Assembly (NCBI RefSeq): GCF_020554845.1
Contig: NZ_JAJCIA010000051.1
Coordinates: 1-24,590, forward strand
Direction: 5' to 3'
DNA: 24,590 bases
From: Blautia faecis
Lineage (GTDB): Bacteria; Bacillota; Clostridia; Lachnospirales; Lachnospiraceae
Within the stretch, counting starts at the first letter, position 1, and every line of letters starts with the position of its first letter. The notes below the pieces were generated by a model. It was not told where the DNA came from. It saw nothing but the letters and a program-made list of their open reading frames with translations, and made no database searches. Of the stretch, positions 16,142 to 24,485 are shown in pieces. A program made the translations under genes and the position numbers.

Positions 16142-16170
16142 TTCCAAAAACCACAAAAATATGTTATCCT
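16142..16170 (+). promoter_or_regulatory. Promoter of the acyltransferase gene
   Basis: TTCCAA (16142-16147), a 17-bp spacer and the extended -10 TGTTATCCT (16162-16170). Confidence 0.45.
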
Positions 16171-16228
16171 TTATTCATAAAACTGACATGTCTGAAAATA
16201 ATTATGTCAAAGTATAAAGGTGGCTAAA

Positions 16229-17398
16229 ATGAGCAAGAATACGAAGGAACAGGAAATTCCATATTCCTACCTTGTGGATAATATAAAAATATTTTTGATT
16301 TTTCTGGTGGTTTTTAATCATATCATTGCATTCCAGCTGGTTAAAGCAGATCAGGTTGTGCGTTTTGTGTGGTATGGAATTACCATATTTCATATGCCGG
16401 CGTTCATATTTATTTCCGGTTATCTGTCCAAGAAGCCTCAGGATGTGATGAAGAATGTTAAGAATTTATTGATTCCATATATTCTGGGTTATACACTTAC
16501 CTGGGCAGCGCAGATCTGGCTGGGAAATAAAATGGATTATGAACTGCTCCGTCCTTCCGGAACCGTTATGTGGTATGTGCTTGCGTTGTTTGCATACCGT
16601 CTGACCATAGAAGCATTTGGAAAAATAAGGTTTATTGTACCTCTCAGCATTATTTTTGCGCTGTGGGCAGGAACCAGAATGGAATTCAGTACATTTTTAT
16701 CAGCTTCAAGAATTGTGGTATTTTTCCCGTTTTTTGTGGCAGGATATTTATGGAAGAGTGAATACACCAAGGTGATCCGCAAATTTAAAGGCAAGATCGT
16801 GGTTGCACTTTTCGTGATCATTCTTCTGTTTGTGGCGACCAATTATATGATCGGAAATAATATTCCGGTAGACCTTTTCCGAGGCAATCATTCCTATCTT
16901 GCAAGTGGAATGGACAATGTGCAGGGAATGGTAGTCAGAGGAATGATGTATCTGATTTCCTTTACGGTTATTTTTGCATTGCTGGTGCTGATGCCAGATA
17001 AACGCCATCCATTTATTTTCCTGGGAAGAAACACAATGGGAATTTACTTTTTCCATTATCCCATCATGATTCTGATGAACGGACTTATGATCCTGAATAT
17101 TCCGCAGCTGATGAATGTATGGGCGTTGTTTGGAGTGTCAGTTCTGTTTGTACTGATACTTGGAAGTCTTCCGGTGGACTGGGTCTATACCAATGTTATG
17201 GGACTGATCACCTTCATTCTTTTCAAACGTGAGAAGAAGGTTGAGGATGAAGGTCTGGAAGACGAATATGATAGTGAAGAGGAAGACCGGTTTGCAGTAC
17301 TGGCTCAGCGAAGAATGGCTATCGAAGAGCTGGCTGCCACATGGGATACCTCCTTTGATGCAGAAGAGAAAGAAGATCATGAAGAAGGGCAGTCCTGA
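16229..17398 (+). CDS. Acyltransferase-3 family membrane protein
   Basis: Start chosen at ATG 16229 (MSKNTKEQEIPYSYLVDNIK) because AAAGGTGG sits just before it; the GTG at 16220 lies inside that site. The 389-residue protein has about ten hydrophobic segments. It begins with the family pattern YLVDNIKIFLIFLVVFNHII, in which the His is the usual catalytic candidate, then FHMPAFIFISGYL and IYFFHYPIM. It ends with a ~60-residue very acidic cytoplasmic tail (DEGLEDEYDSEEEDR). AT3 proteins take an acyl group, often acetyl, across the membrane to O-acylate surface glycans or teichoic acids. It precedes the TagD/LicD operon by 285 bp and likely modifies the same surface, but it has its own promoter. 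Exact acceptor unknown. Confidence 0.85.
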   Translation: MSKNTKEQEIPYSYLVDNIKIFLIFLVVFNHIIAFQLVKADQVVRFVWYGITIFHMPAFIFISGYLSKKPQDVMKNVKNLLIPYILGYTLTWAAQIWLGNKMDYELLRPSGTVMWYVLALFAYRLTIEAFGKIRFIVPLSIIFALWAGTRMEFSTFLSASRIVVFFPFFVAGYLWKSEYTKVIRKFKGKIVVALFVIILLFVATNYMIGNNIPVDLFRGNHSYLASGMDNVQGMVVRGMMYLISFTVIFALLVLMPDKRHPFIFLGRNTMGIYFFHYPIMILMNGLMILNIPQLMNVWALFGVSVLFVLILGSLPVDWVYTNVMGLITFILFKREKKVEDEGLEDEYDSEEEDRFAVLAQRRMAIEELAATWDTSFDAEEKEDHEEGQS

Positions 17399-17538
17399 CG
17401 GATTGTCTTTCTTTTCTTATTAAGAAAGAGACAGCAGTTCAGTAGTTTCACAGTAAAAAAAGAGTTATATTTTTGTTAAACCCGGGAATATTTTTTGTAA
17501 AGCAGATATTCTTTCATAATGACTTACTATGCAAACTG

Positions 17539-17547
17539 TGTTATACT
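17539..17547 (+). promoter_or_regulatory. Extended -10 promoter of the TagD-fusion/LicD operon
   Basis: TGTTATACT (17539-17547) is an extended -10; the -35 zone around 17519-17525 has only a weak TGACTT. About 130 nt of leader follows, including a GAACAGTAAC segment near 17604 also seen in the intergenic repeats. Upstream, near 17403-17432, a hairpin (TTTCTT/AAGAAA) follows the acyltransferase gene without a T tract. Confidence 0.45.
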
Positions 17548-17683
17548 AAATGTATTTATTAGTCCCGGACGGCAGCTGGTTCTGATTTGTTGCTGCTCAA
17601 GCTATGAACAGTAACCGGGGGAATGAAAGGGAGTATTTTACTGCAGAGTGAAGCTGACAGCAGGGGTTTTAAGGGGAAATACG

Positions 17684-19015
17684 ATGAAAAAAGTAATCAC
17701 TTACGGAACTTTTGACCTGTTCCACGAGGGACATTATAATATTTTAAAAAGAGCGAAAGCATTGGGCGATTATCTGATCGTGGGCGTGACCAGCGAGAGC
17801 TACGATATTGAGCGTGGTAAGCTGAACGTGCGGGACAGCCTTCTGAAAAGGATTGAGAATGTACGCCGTACCGGTTTTGCAGATGAGATCATCATCGAGG
17901 AGTACCAGGGGCAGAAGCTTAGCGATATCATCAAGTATAAGGTAGACCTTCTGGTACTTGGTTCTGACTGGCGCGGCAAATTTGACTACCTTAAGAATTA
18001 CTGTGATGTGGTGTACCTGGAGCGTACCAAGAATATTTCCAGCACCAAGCTGCGCGGTGAGGGAACCACTTACACTGTGGGTGTAGTTACAGATAATGAC
18101 CAGGATAATGGGATTGTGTGGGAGACAAAATATGTCAGCGGTCTTCATGTGGAGTGCGTTTTTTCTGAGAATGCAGAGGCAGCGGAATCGTTTTGTGACA
18201 AATATGAATTGGATTCCTATTACAGCGTGGAGGCAGATAATGGGGAATGGCAGCAAGGATTTGACTGCTTTTTGTCCCAGGTAGACATAGTTTATATCAA
18301 GACCGAGCAGCCTAAGAGGGAGAAATACATCCGCAGATCCCTGGAGCTTGGAAAGTATGTGATAAGTGATGCGCCTATGACAGATAATAAGGGGAAGCTG
18401 AAGGACCTGTTTGCACTTGCAGCAGCTCATCATGTACTCCTTGTGGAGAAAATAAATCTGGTGTATCTGCGGGCCTTTAACCAGCTTGTCTGGCAGACCC
18501 ACAGTGCCTTGGTGGGCGATATTGTGTGTGTGAAATGCTCTATTTCCCAGGACCATTTCGAAGGGGGAAGGAGTTTTTCCGAAACTGCAGTTCTGCCTTT
18601 GTGTGCTATTATCAAGATACTGGGCAGAAATTACCAGGAAGTGAATTCCAATGTGGTGAAGGACAGATCTGGAAACTGCATTTACGACATGATTACCATG
18701 AAATATCAGGATGCTCTTGCCACAGTCGAGATTGGCACCACAGTAGATGTGGAGGATGAGTTTGTTGTGATTGGTACGAAAGGCCGTGTGACCATCCCGG
18801 GAGACTGGTGGAACACAGGATATTTTGAGGCAAAGATAGATGACAGCAAGGGACTGAAGCGGTACTGCTTTAACTTCGAAGGCAATGGTCTTCGTTACCT
18901 TTTGCAGGAGCTGCTTATTATGATCAGTGATGAGAGAACGGAATGTACCAGACTTTTTAATGAGGAATCAGAGACTCTGGCAGACATTCTGGAAATCATA
19001 AACCAGAGAGGATAA
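17684..19015 (+). CDS. TagD-type cytidylyltransferase fused to degenerate Gfo/Idh/MocA-like domain
   Basis: The start is ATG 17684 ([20 protein letters not shown]), with AAGGGG about eight bases upstream. Residues 1-128 are a complete TagD-type nucleotidyltransferase: HxGH at His14/His17, and ERTKNISSTKLR with Arg114 at the same place as in the separate TagD. Residues ~130-443 follow the Gfo/Idh/MocA layout: VECVFSENAEAAESFCDKY, VDIVYIKTEQPKREKYIRRS, LELGKYVISDAP, then a C-terminal beta domain with EFVVIGTKGRVTIPGDWW. The first strand lacks the GxGxxG dinucleotide loop (VGVVTDNDQDNG), and the EKP motif is replaced by DAP, so redox activity is doubtful. The stop is three bases before the LicD gene. 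The CDP-activating half is probably active. Its substrate may be a polyol or other phosphate, and the second half may bind a ligand. Confidence 0.8.
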   Translation: MKKVITYGTFDLFHEGHYNILKRAKALGDYLIVGVTSESYDIERGKLNVRDSLLKRIENVRRTGFADEIIIEEYQGQKLSDIIKYKVDLLVLGSDWRGKFDYLKNYCDVVYLERTKNISSTKLRGEGTTYTVGVVTDNDQDNGIVWETKYVSGLHVECVFSENAEAAESFCDKYELDSYYSVEADNGEWQQGFDCFLSQVDIVYIKTEQPKREKYIRRSLELGKYVISDAPMTDNKGKLKDLFALAAAHHVLLVEKINLVYLRAFNQLVWQTHSALVGDIVCVKCSISQDHFEGGRSFSETAVLPLCAIIKILGRNYQEVNSNVVKDRSGNCIYDMITMKYQDALATVEIGTTVDVEDEFVVIGTKGRVTIPGDWWNTGYFEAKIDDSKGLKRYCFNFEGNGLRYLLQELLIMISDERTECTRLFNEESETLADILEIINQRG

Positions 19016-19018
19016 CCA

Positions 19019-21298
19019 ATGACAGAGAAACAGGAACATCTGTTGCAGCTTTTTCGTGAGCTGGATGAGATCTGTAAAAAGAATAATCTGAGATATGTAA
19101 TGGCGGGAGGAACGGCCATCGGTGTTGTGCGAAACGAGGGATTTATTCCCTGGGATGATGATGTGGACATCTATATGCCCAGAGATGACTGGAACAAACT
19201 GGTGGAAATTTCCGGCTCCGTGCTTCCGGAGCACCGCGCCCTTCAGTGTGTGGATGTAGACCGCAGCTATACCAATACTTTTCCAAGGTATGTTGCTACG
19301 GACAGTTGCGCCCTTCACAAGCATCAGATTATTGGCAGGGACAGCGCCGGTGAGATTATCGACGTGCTCACCCTGGATCCCATTCCCGCAGATGATAAGG
19401 AATATGAGAAATACAGAACTCATATGATGATCTACTCTGAGCTGGTAAATATGGTAGTTGTATATGGTGCCCGCTGGGAAATTCCGGTGACTGCCTATCT
19501 GCGCTGGCTTTTTTCCTATACATTTCTGGGGAAAGACCGCACATTGAAGAAACTGGAGAAGATCATGTATTCCTATAAGGAAGAGGATTGTCCGCGCTAT
19601 GCAATGCGCTGGGGCGGCTGTCCGTTCCTTTTTGATAAGGACATGATGTTTCCTGTGAAATATATGAACTTTGAGAATACAAAGGTAATGGTGCCGCACA
19701 GAATGAGTGACTATCTGATCTGGCATTACGGAGATGAATGGTCCTATATTCCACCCCATGGGGAAAGAGAATCCCACGATGCGGTTACGGTAGAGGGAAT
19801 TACCTATAAAGAGCTTCGGGATGATTATCTGCCGGGAATCCGCAAGGGCAGGCTTCGCAGAGATTCCATCTGGCGCAAGATCTATTCTCTTGCAGGCGCG
19901 AAGCGGAACCATCGCCTTCAGTATAAGCGCAATCTTCTACTGGCAAAAAGTACGGTGATGGATCTGGAGGCGCGCATTTCAGAAAGCAGGCACAGCCTGA
20001 AGGAATTGGTAGAAAAGCGTGACTTTTCCCAATTAAATGAAATCTTTACAAAATATTACCAGGTTCAGCTGAGCTCTGCGTTTATCGGCAGGGAGGATTT
20101 TGGCGGGATCTATGCTTTTTATCATCCCGTTTTGCTGGAAGTCAGCGATGTGACTTTTTATGCAGCAATGCTGACGCTGGTTTATACAGAACGGATCGGG
20201 AAAGCATGGAGAATGCTGGTGGTGAAAGAGCAGACCGGTACGTTCCCTTCTGAATTGGCCCAGCTGAAATCTGATATTGAACTGTTTCGAAGAGCAGTCT
20301 GTGATTATGAATTTAAGCGTTATCAGGAAGCGGAGGATACGATGGCGCCGCTGATGGAGCGGTATCCGGAAGTGCCGGGATTTGTGAAATTTAAGAGCCG
20401 TTTTCTTATGGAACGCGCCCGCAATGGAATTGATATGGTGGAAGCGGAGCTTTATATTGATGAGGCACTGCGGCTTTTCCCGGAGGACGGGTATTTCCTG
20501 AAGTACCAGGGAGAACTGCTCTGGATGAAGGGCAAATGTGCGGATGCTCTGGAAGTTTTTGCAGATGCCCGTGAGAAAACAAATAATGGAATTACCCAAC
20601 TGGAGTTGGATAAGTTTTTGAATCCTTATGGCAGGGAGACGGTGAAGACTTGTCAGCAGCTTCTGGATGTTGGACAGAAGGATGGGGCGATGAAGCTTAT
20701 GGCTTTGTGGTACAGACTTCTGCCGGAGAATCCTTCTGTGCGGGAATATTATTATCTGGCCAGCGCAAGTGTTGCGAAAAAGTGTTCTGAGGTGGAAGAA
20801 CTGATCGGGGAAATTCTAAAGCGCATTGATGCAGAGCGTGCAGAGAGCCCGGGTGAGAACAATGACATCCAGATTTATAAGCGTGCACTGACAAAGGCAT
20901 GGGAGCGCCTGGGCTATCCAGGTGAGCTGGCAAGGGTTCGCACCGATCTGGTTTACACCAGTGAGGCGGATGATCTGGAATGGCTGGCAGAACGTGCCAA
21001 GGACGGACAGATCCGCAAGGAAAAACGAGCCCAGGTGTACAAGGTAATTGGAGATGTGAGAAGAAAACAGGGACAGACGGAGGCTGCGTTTCAGAACTAT
21101 CTGGAGGCACTGCGGCAGAATGGAAGCGGTTTTGTGCGAACGGAGCTTTCCCGGATATTTCTCACAGATCTGTATGAAGGAAGCAAGAGAGCAGCTGTAT
21201 ATGCAAAAGCCGGAGATGCTTCTGAGTTTTTGAATCAGTGGCTTGGAAAGTATGGAAGTATAGAAGAGATACAGCAGCTTGTGAAAGAGTGCTTGTGA
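19019..21298 (+). CDS. LicD-family phosphotransferase with C-terminal TPR-like tail
   Basis: The ATG at 19019 is three bases after the previous stop. The 759-residue protein begins with a full LicD/nucleotidyltransferase-fold domain (about residues 1-290): YVMAGGTAIGVVRNEGFIPW then DDDVDIYM (Asp46, 47, 48 and Asp50) and GEIIDVLTLDPIP. LicD proteins move phosphocholine or similar phospho-groups from a CDP donor to sugars of teichoic acid or other glycans at the cytoplasmic face. From about residue 330 the rest is helical, with repeated ~35-residue blocks such as YQEAEDTMAPLMERYPEVPG, ALRLFPEDGYFLKYQGELL and QTEAAFQNYLEALRQNGSGF, typical of TPR. This tail may dock partner proteins. Such a long fusion is unusual; simple LicD proteins are about 270 residues. 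The donor is probably the product of the preceding cytidylyltransferase. Confidence 0.85.
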   Translation: MTEKQEHLLQLFRELDEICKKNNLRYVMAGGTAIGVVRNEGFIPWDDDVDIYMPRDDWNKLVEISGSVLPEHRALQCVDVDRSYTNTFPRYVATDSCALHKHQIIGRDSAGEIIDVLTLDPIPADDKEYEKYRTHMMIYSELVNMVVVYGARWEIPVTAYLRWLFSYTFLGKDRTLKKLEKIMYSYKEEDCPRYAMRWGGCPFLFDKDMMFPVKYMNFENTKVMVPHRMSDYLIWHYGDEWSYIPPHGERESHDAVTVEGITYKELRDDYLPGIRKGRLRRDSIWRKIYSLAGAKRNHRLQYKRNLLLAKSTVMDLEARISESRHSLKELVEKRDFSQLNEIFTKYYQVQLSSAFIGREDFGGIYAFYHPVLLEVSDVTFYAAMLTLVYTERIGKAWRMLVVKEQTGTFPSELAQLKSDIELFRRAVCDYEFKRYQEAEDTMAPLMERYPEVPGFVKFKSRFLMERARNGIDMVEAELYIDEALRLFPEDGYFLKYQGELLWMKGKCADALEVFADAREKTNNGITQLELDKFLNPYGRETVKTCQQLLDVGQKDGAMKLMALWYRLLPENPSVREYYYLASASVAKKCSEVEELIGEILKRIDAERAESPGENNDIQIYKRALTKAWERLGYPGELARVRTDLVYTSEADDLEWLAERAKDGQIRKEKRAQVYKVIGDVRRKQGQTEAAFQNYLEALRQNGSGFVRTELSRIFLTDLYEGSKRAAVYAKAGDASEFLNQWLGKYGSIEEIQQLVKECL

Positions 21299-21302
21299 CA
21301 CA

Positions 21303-21335
21303 CATCTCGCAGAAAGCCTTTTTCAAACAGGTGCT
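21303..21335 (-). repeat. Possible inverted degenerate copy of the 3'-end repeat
   Basis: On the minus strand 21335-21303 reads AGCACCTGTTTGAAAAA and then GCGAGAT further on. This resembles the repeat at 1231 and 15085 (common core TGTTTGAAAAA) and the segment after its hairpin. It begins 5 bp after the LicD-TPR stop codon. Similarity is partial. Confidence 0.35.
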
Positions 21336-21382
21336 GGTAACAGTGCGATCACTATGAACAGACAGATGGGAGCAGACATAGC

Positions 21383-22540
21383 TTGAACAGAGAAATAAAA
21401 GAAGTTGTAAAGCTTCTGGCCGAAATAGATAAAATATGTAAAAGAGAAGGAATTCCTTATTATCTGGGACCACAGCTTACTTTGTGCTGTGTTACCGGGC
21501 AGGAGATCACCAGCCCTCATGCAGGTGTGGTCTATATGCGGACTGCGGATATGGAGCGCTTTCGTCTGGCTGTGGAGAAGGAGACTCCAGATGGCAGAAT
21601 TGTGGAATCCATGAATAACAATAAGCATTTTTATGGATTTTTCCTTCGCTATACAGATCTGGATACGTTGTGCTTCCGTCTGAATGAAGGCAGGAACTAC
21701 AAATATCCGGGTATGGGAGTGGATATTCTGCCCTTGCGTGGAAAACAGCGTTCCAGACTTGCTCATTTGTGGACAAGAGCCCAGGAAGTGGGATGGAATG
21801 AGCTGGCTGATTATTATGGAGACCGAAAAGGCAGGAAAAAGGCAATCTGCCGTTTTGTCATGCGGCTTCGCCTGGTCACAGGACGCGCCCGTCTGGGAAA
21901 AAGCCTTTACCGTATGCTTTGTAAAAGGATGAATGTGGAGGATACCCAGGAATATGTAGTTCGCCTGAAGAAAAAGGCAGTGTATTTTCCAAGGGAAATT
22001 TTCGATGAGACAGAAACAGTGGTGATCGATGGCAGGAAGTTTCCGGTGCCGGGAGATACTTATACGTATCTTCAGAAGTATTATGGGGAAGACTACCAGG
22101 AGAAGGTTCTGGATAATTATACAGTGAAGCTGTCGGAAATGGTCAGTGCCAGGATCCGATTCGAGGATTATTTTCAGGAAGTGGGAAGTCAGAAGAGTCT
22201 GATCCGGAAGCGCAGCCGTGCCCGACGGAAGCAGGGACATGCCAACCAGAAAAAGGAATATCTGAACTGGAGCTGGAATTATGTGAAATTCTGTGCATCC
22301 AAGATTGAACTGGAGAAATATTATCTGGATAACAAAGAGTATATTATAAATCTTTATAAAAATAAAGATTATCCGGCTTTGGAAAAAGTTTTTGTCCCAT
22401 ATACAAAGGCTATGGTGAAGAGCCTTAAGAATGACGAAGTGTTTATTCCGGATGAGGAGCTTCAGCATATTTATCTGGATATGCTGGGAGTAGCAGGAAG
22501 GACAAATCTGAAGAAAAAGGTGGAGAAATTCTGGAAATGA
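21383..22540 (+). CDS. LicD-like protein lacking the catalytic aspartates
   Basis: The frame starts at a TTG (21383), with GGGAG ten bases upstream; the nearby upstream ATGs are out of frame and stop early. The 385-residue protein aligns with the start of the LicD-TPR protein (IDKICKREGIPYYLGPQLTL against LDEICKKNNLRYVMAGGTAI). Where that protein has WDDDVDIYM, this one has SPHAGVVYM (residues 44-52), so all metal-binding Asp are gone and the GG turn is GP. GMGVDILPLRG further on is kept. The C-terminal ~130 residues are basic, then helical. Catalysis by the usual mechanism is unlikely; a non-enzymatic partner or substrate binder for the neighbouring LicD is the best inference. It follows the LicD-TPR gene by 84 bp and overlaps the next gene by 4 bp (ATGA). 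Confidence 0.75.
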   Translation: MNREIKEVVKLLAEIDKICKREGIPYYLGPQLTLCCVTGQEITSPHAGVVYMRTADMERFRLAVEKETPDGRIVESMNNNKHFYGFFLRYTDLDTLCFRLNEGRNYKYPGMGVDILPLRGKQRSRLAHLWTRAQEVGWNELADYYGDRKGRKKAICRFVMRLRLVTGRARLGKSLYRMLCKRMNVEDTQEYVVRLKKKAVYFPREIFDETETVVIDGRKFPVPGDTYTYLQKYYGEDYQEKVLDNYTVKLSEMVSARIRFEDYFQEVGSQKSLIRKRSRARRKQGHANQKKEYLNWSWNYVKFCASKIELEKYYLDNKEYIINLYKNKDYPALEKVFVPYTKAMVKSLKNDEVFIPDEELQHIYLDMLGVAGRTNLKKKVEKFWK

Positions 22541-24423
22541 AAGTAACGGATTATATTGTTGAGTTTTTACAGAGAAAAGGGATTCATGATTTCTTTGGAT
22601 ACCAGGGAACCATGATCGCCCATCTGGTTGATTCTATAGAGAAAAATCCTCATACCAGAAGCCATTCCAGCTATCATGAGCAGGGAGCGGCTTTTGCAGC
22701 ATGTGGATATGCCCAGGCGGGGGAACGGTGTGCATGTGCTTATGCGACCAGCGGCCCGGGTGCTGCGAATCTGATTTCAGGAATCGCAGACGCTTATTTC
22801 GATTCCCTTCCGGTTGTTTTTCTTACTGGTCAGTTGAATACTTATGAGTATTCCGGCATCCCGGGACTTCGGCAGCAGGGCTTTCAGGAGATTGATATTG
22901 TTGCCATGGCGAAGCCTGTGACCAAGTATGCAGTACAGATCCGGGAGGACGAGGATATTGTAAAAGAACTGAATAAAGCTTATCATATTGCGAATTCTGG
23001 CCGGAAGGGGCCGGTATTGATTGATCTTCCTATGAATATACAGCGGGGGGATGTAAAAAATCCGGTTTATGACATAAGTCTGGATGAGATGGGATTTGGT
23101 GCAGCTTGCGAGAGCAGCATGGAAGCAACTGCAAACAGCTGCGGAGCAGCAGGCGTGGACATGGCAATGAAGCCGGACGACAGTGGAGTATTAGAGTCTG
23201 CAAAAATGGCAGACTGTGAAATATCAGCTTGTGCTGTTTCTGCAGCAGATGCAATCCGTGAAGCACTGGATAAAGCACAGCGTCCCGTAATCATGTTAGG
23301 ACATGGAGTCAGCGACAAAGCAGTCCGCGACCAGTTATTTACTCTGGCACGTCAGTGGAAAATCCCGGTAATCACAAGCGTATTGGAAATGTCAGCACTA
23401 CCGTGGGACGACCCGCTGAATTTTGGATGCATCGGAGGCGCTTACGGACATCGCTATGCCAATATGATCGCCAATGCGAAAAGTGACTTGCTGATTTGTC
23501 TTGGCATTTCCCTTTGCACCCGTCAGATTGGTACGAAAGTTCATGAGTTCGCGAAAAATGCGAAAATCATCCGAGTAGATATTGATAACTATAATTTGCA
23601 GCGAAATATTCACGAAAATGGAATTGATGAAATGAAATTCTGTGCAGATGCTGCCGAGGTGATTCGGGCAATGGCAGAAAATGCGGAAAGTGCAGAATCT
23701 GATGGCTCGACGGTTTATGATTTCAGTGAATGGCTGGCTGTGTGCGCCGATATAAAGAAATCTTTGCGCGCAGTAGATGATTCCACCCCGGAACGTTATC
23801 CGAACCGTATGATCGCAGCTTTAAGCGACGCTCTTGCAGACACTTCCGCAGTGGCAGTTGACGTAGGACAGCATATGGTATGGAGCTACCAGTCCTTCCA
23901 CAACCAGAAAGACCAGAAGCTTCTTTTCTCCGGCGGACACGGAGCAATGGGCTATGCTCTTCCAGCAGCAATCGGAGCTTATTACGCCACCGGAAAGCCA
24001 GTAGCCTGCATTTGCGGTGACGGCGCATTCCAGATGAACATTCAGGAACTGGAGTGGGTCAAGCGTGAGAATCTTCCTATTACCATGATGGTAATGAACA
24101 ACCACGCCCTGGGAATGATCCGCCACCTCCAGCGCGACTACTTTGAGCAGGTCTATGCTGATACCTCAGAAGGCAGCGGCTTCTCGTCCTGCAACTTCGC
24201 AGAGGTAGCCAAAGCTTATGGAATCAGCAGTGCCTGTATGGAAGCTAATGAGGTTGCTGAAAAAGCGGCAGACTTTTTACATGGCACCGAAGCGCCGAAA
24301 CTCCTTGAAATCCGCCTGGAGCCCGGCACCTTCGCTTATCCCAAGACCTGCCTGGGCGAACCCATCCACAACCAGCAGCCGTATATCCCGAAGGACGTCT
24401 ACGACAGACTGATGGATTTATAA
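22537..24423 (+). CDS. ThDP-dependent acetolactate-synthase-like enzyme
   Basis: The ATG at 22537 overlaps the preceding stop (ATGA), implying translational coupling. The 628-residue protein has the three-domain layout of the acetolactate synthase/pyruvate oxidase group. The N-terminal PYR domain has catalytic Glu48 in YHEQGAAFAA and ATSGPGAANLISGIADAYFD. A central domain carries RPVIMLGHGV. The C-terminal PP domain has GDG at 494-496 and NN at 521-522, the Mg-ThDP motif. It is longer than usual (about 550-570), largely through an Ala/Ser/Met-rich insert around residues 172-238. It may be a true acetolactate synthase, but no ilvN or ilvC is adjacent and it ends a TagD/LicD surface operon. A carboligase or decarboxylase making a building block for the surface modification is therefore more likely. 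Known relatives in glycan clusters include YerE-like carboligases and phosphonopyruvate decarboxylases. Confidence 0.8.
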   Translation: MKVTDYIVEFLQRKGIHDFFGYQGTMIAHLVDSIEKNPHTRSHSSYHEQGAAFAACGYAQAGERCACAYATSGPGAANLISGIADAYFDSLPVVFLTGQLNTYEYSGIPGLRQQGFQEIDIVAMAKPVTKYAVQIREDEDIVKELNKAYHIANSGRKGPVLIDLPMNIQRGDVKNPVYDISLDEMGFGAACESSMEATANSCGAAGVDMAMKPDDSGVLESAKMADCEISACAVSAADAIREALDKAQRPVIMLGHGVSDKAVRDQLFTLARQWKIPVITSVLEMSALPWDDPLNFGCIGGAYGHRYANMIANAKSDLLICLGISLCTRQIGTKVHEFAKNAKIIRVDIDNYNLQRNIHENGIDEMKFCADAAEVIRAMAENAESAESDGSTVYDFSEWLAVCADIKKSLRAVDDSTPERYPNRMIAALSDALADTSAVAVDVGQHMVWSYQSFHNQKDQKLLFSGGHGAMGYALPAAIGAYYATGKPVACICGDGAFQMNIQELEWVKRENLPITMMVMNNHALGMIRHLQRDYFEQVYADTSEGSGFSSCNFAEVAKAYGISSACMEANEVAEKAADFLHGTEAPKLLEIRLEPGTFAYPKTCLGEPIHNQQPYIPKDVYDRLMDL

Positions 24424-24436
24424 AAAATAAATTTAT

Positions 24437-24485
24437 AAGAACCGGGCTATTTTCAATAACACATTGAAAGTATGACCTGGTTCTT
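24437..24485 (+). terminator. Terminator-like double hairpin ending the operon
   Basis: The outer stem AAGAACCGGG pairs with CCTGGTTCTT (one G-U pair). It encloses a perfect inner hairpin, TTTCAAT (24451-24457) with ATTGAAA (24463-24469). It starts 14 bp after the stop; the T tract behind it is short (TTGTTAT). Confidence 0.6.
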
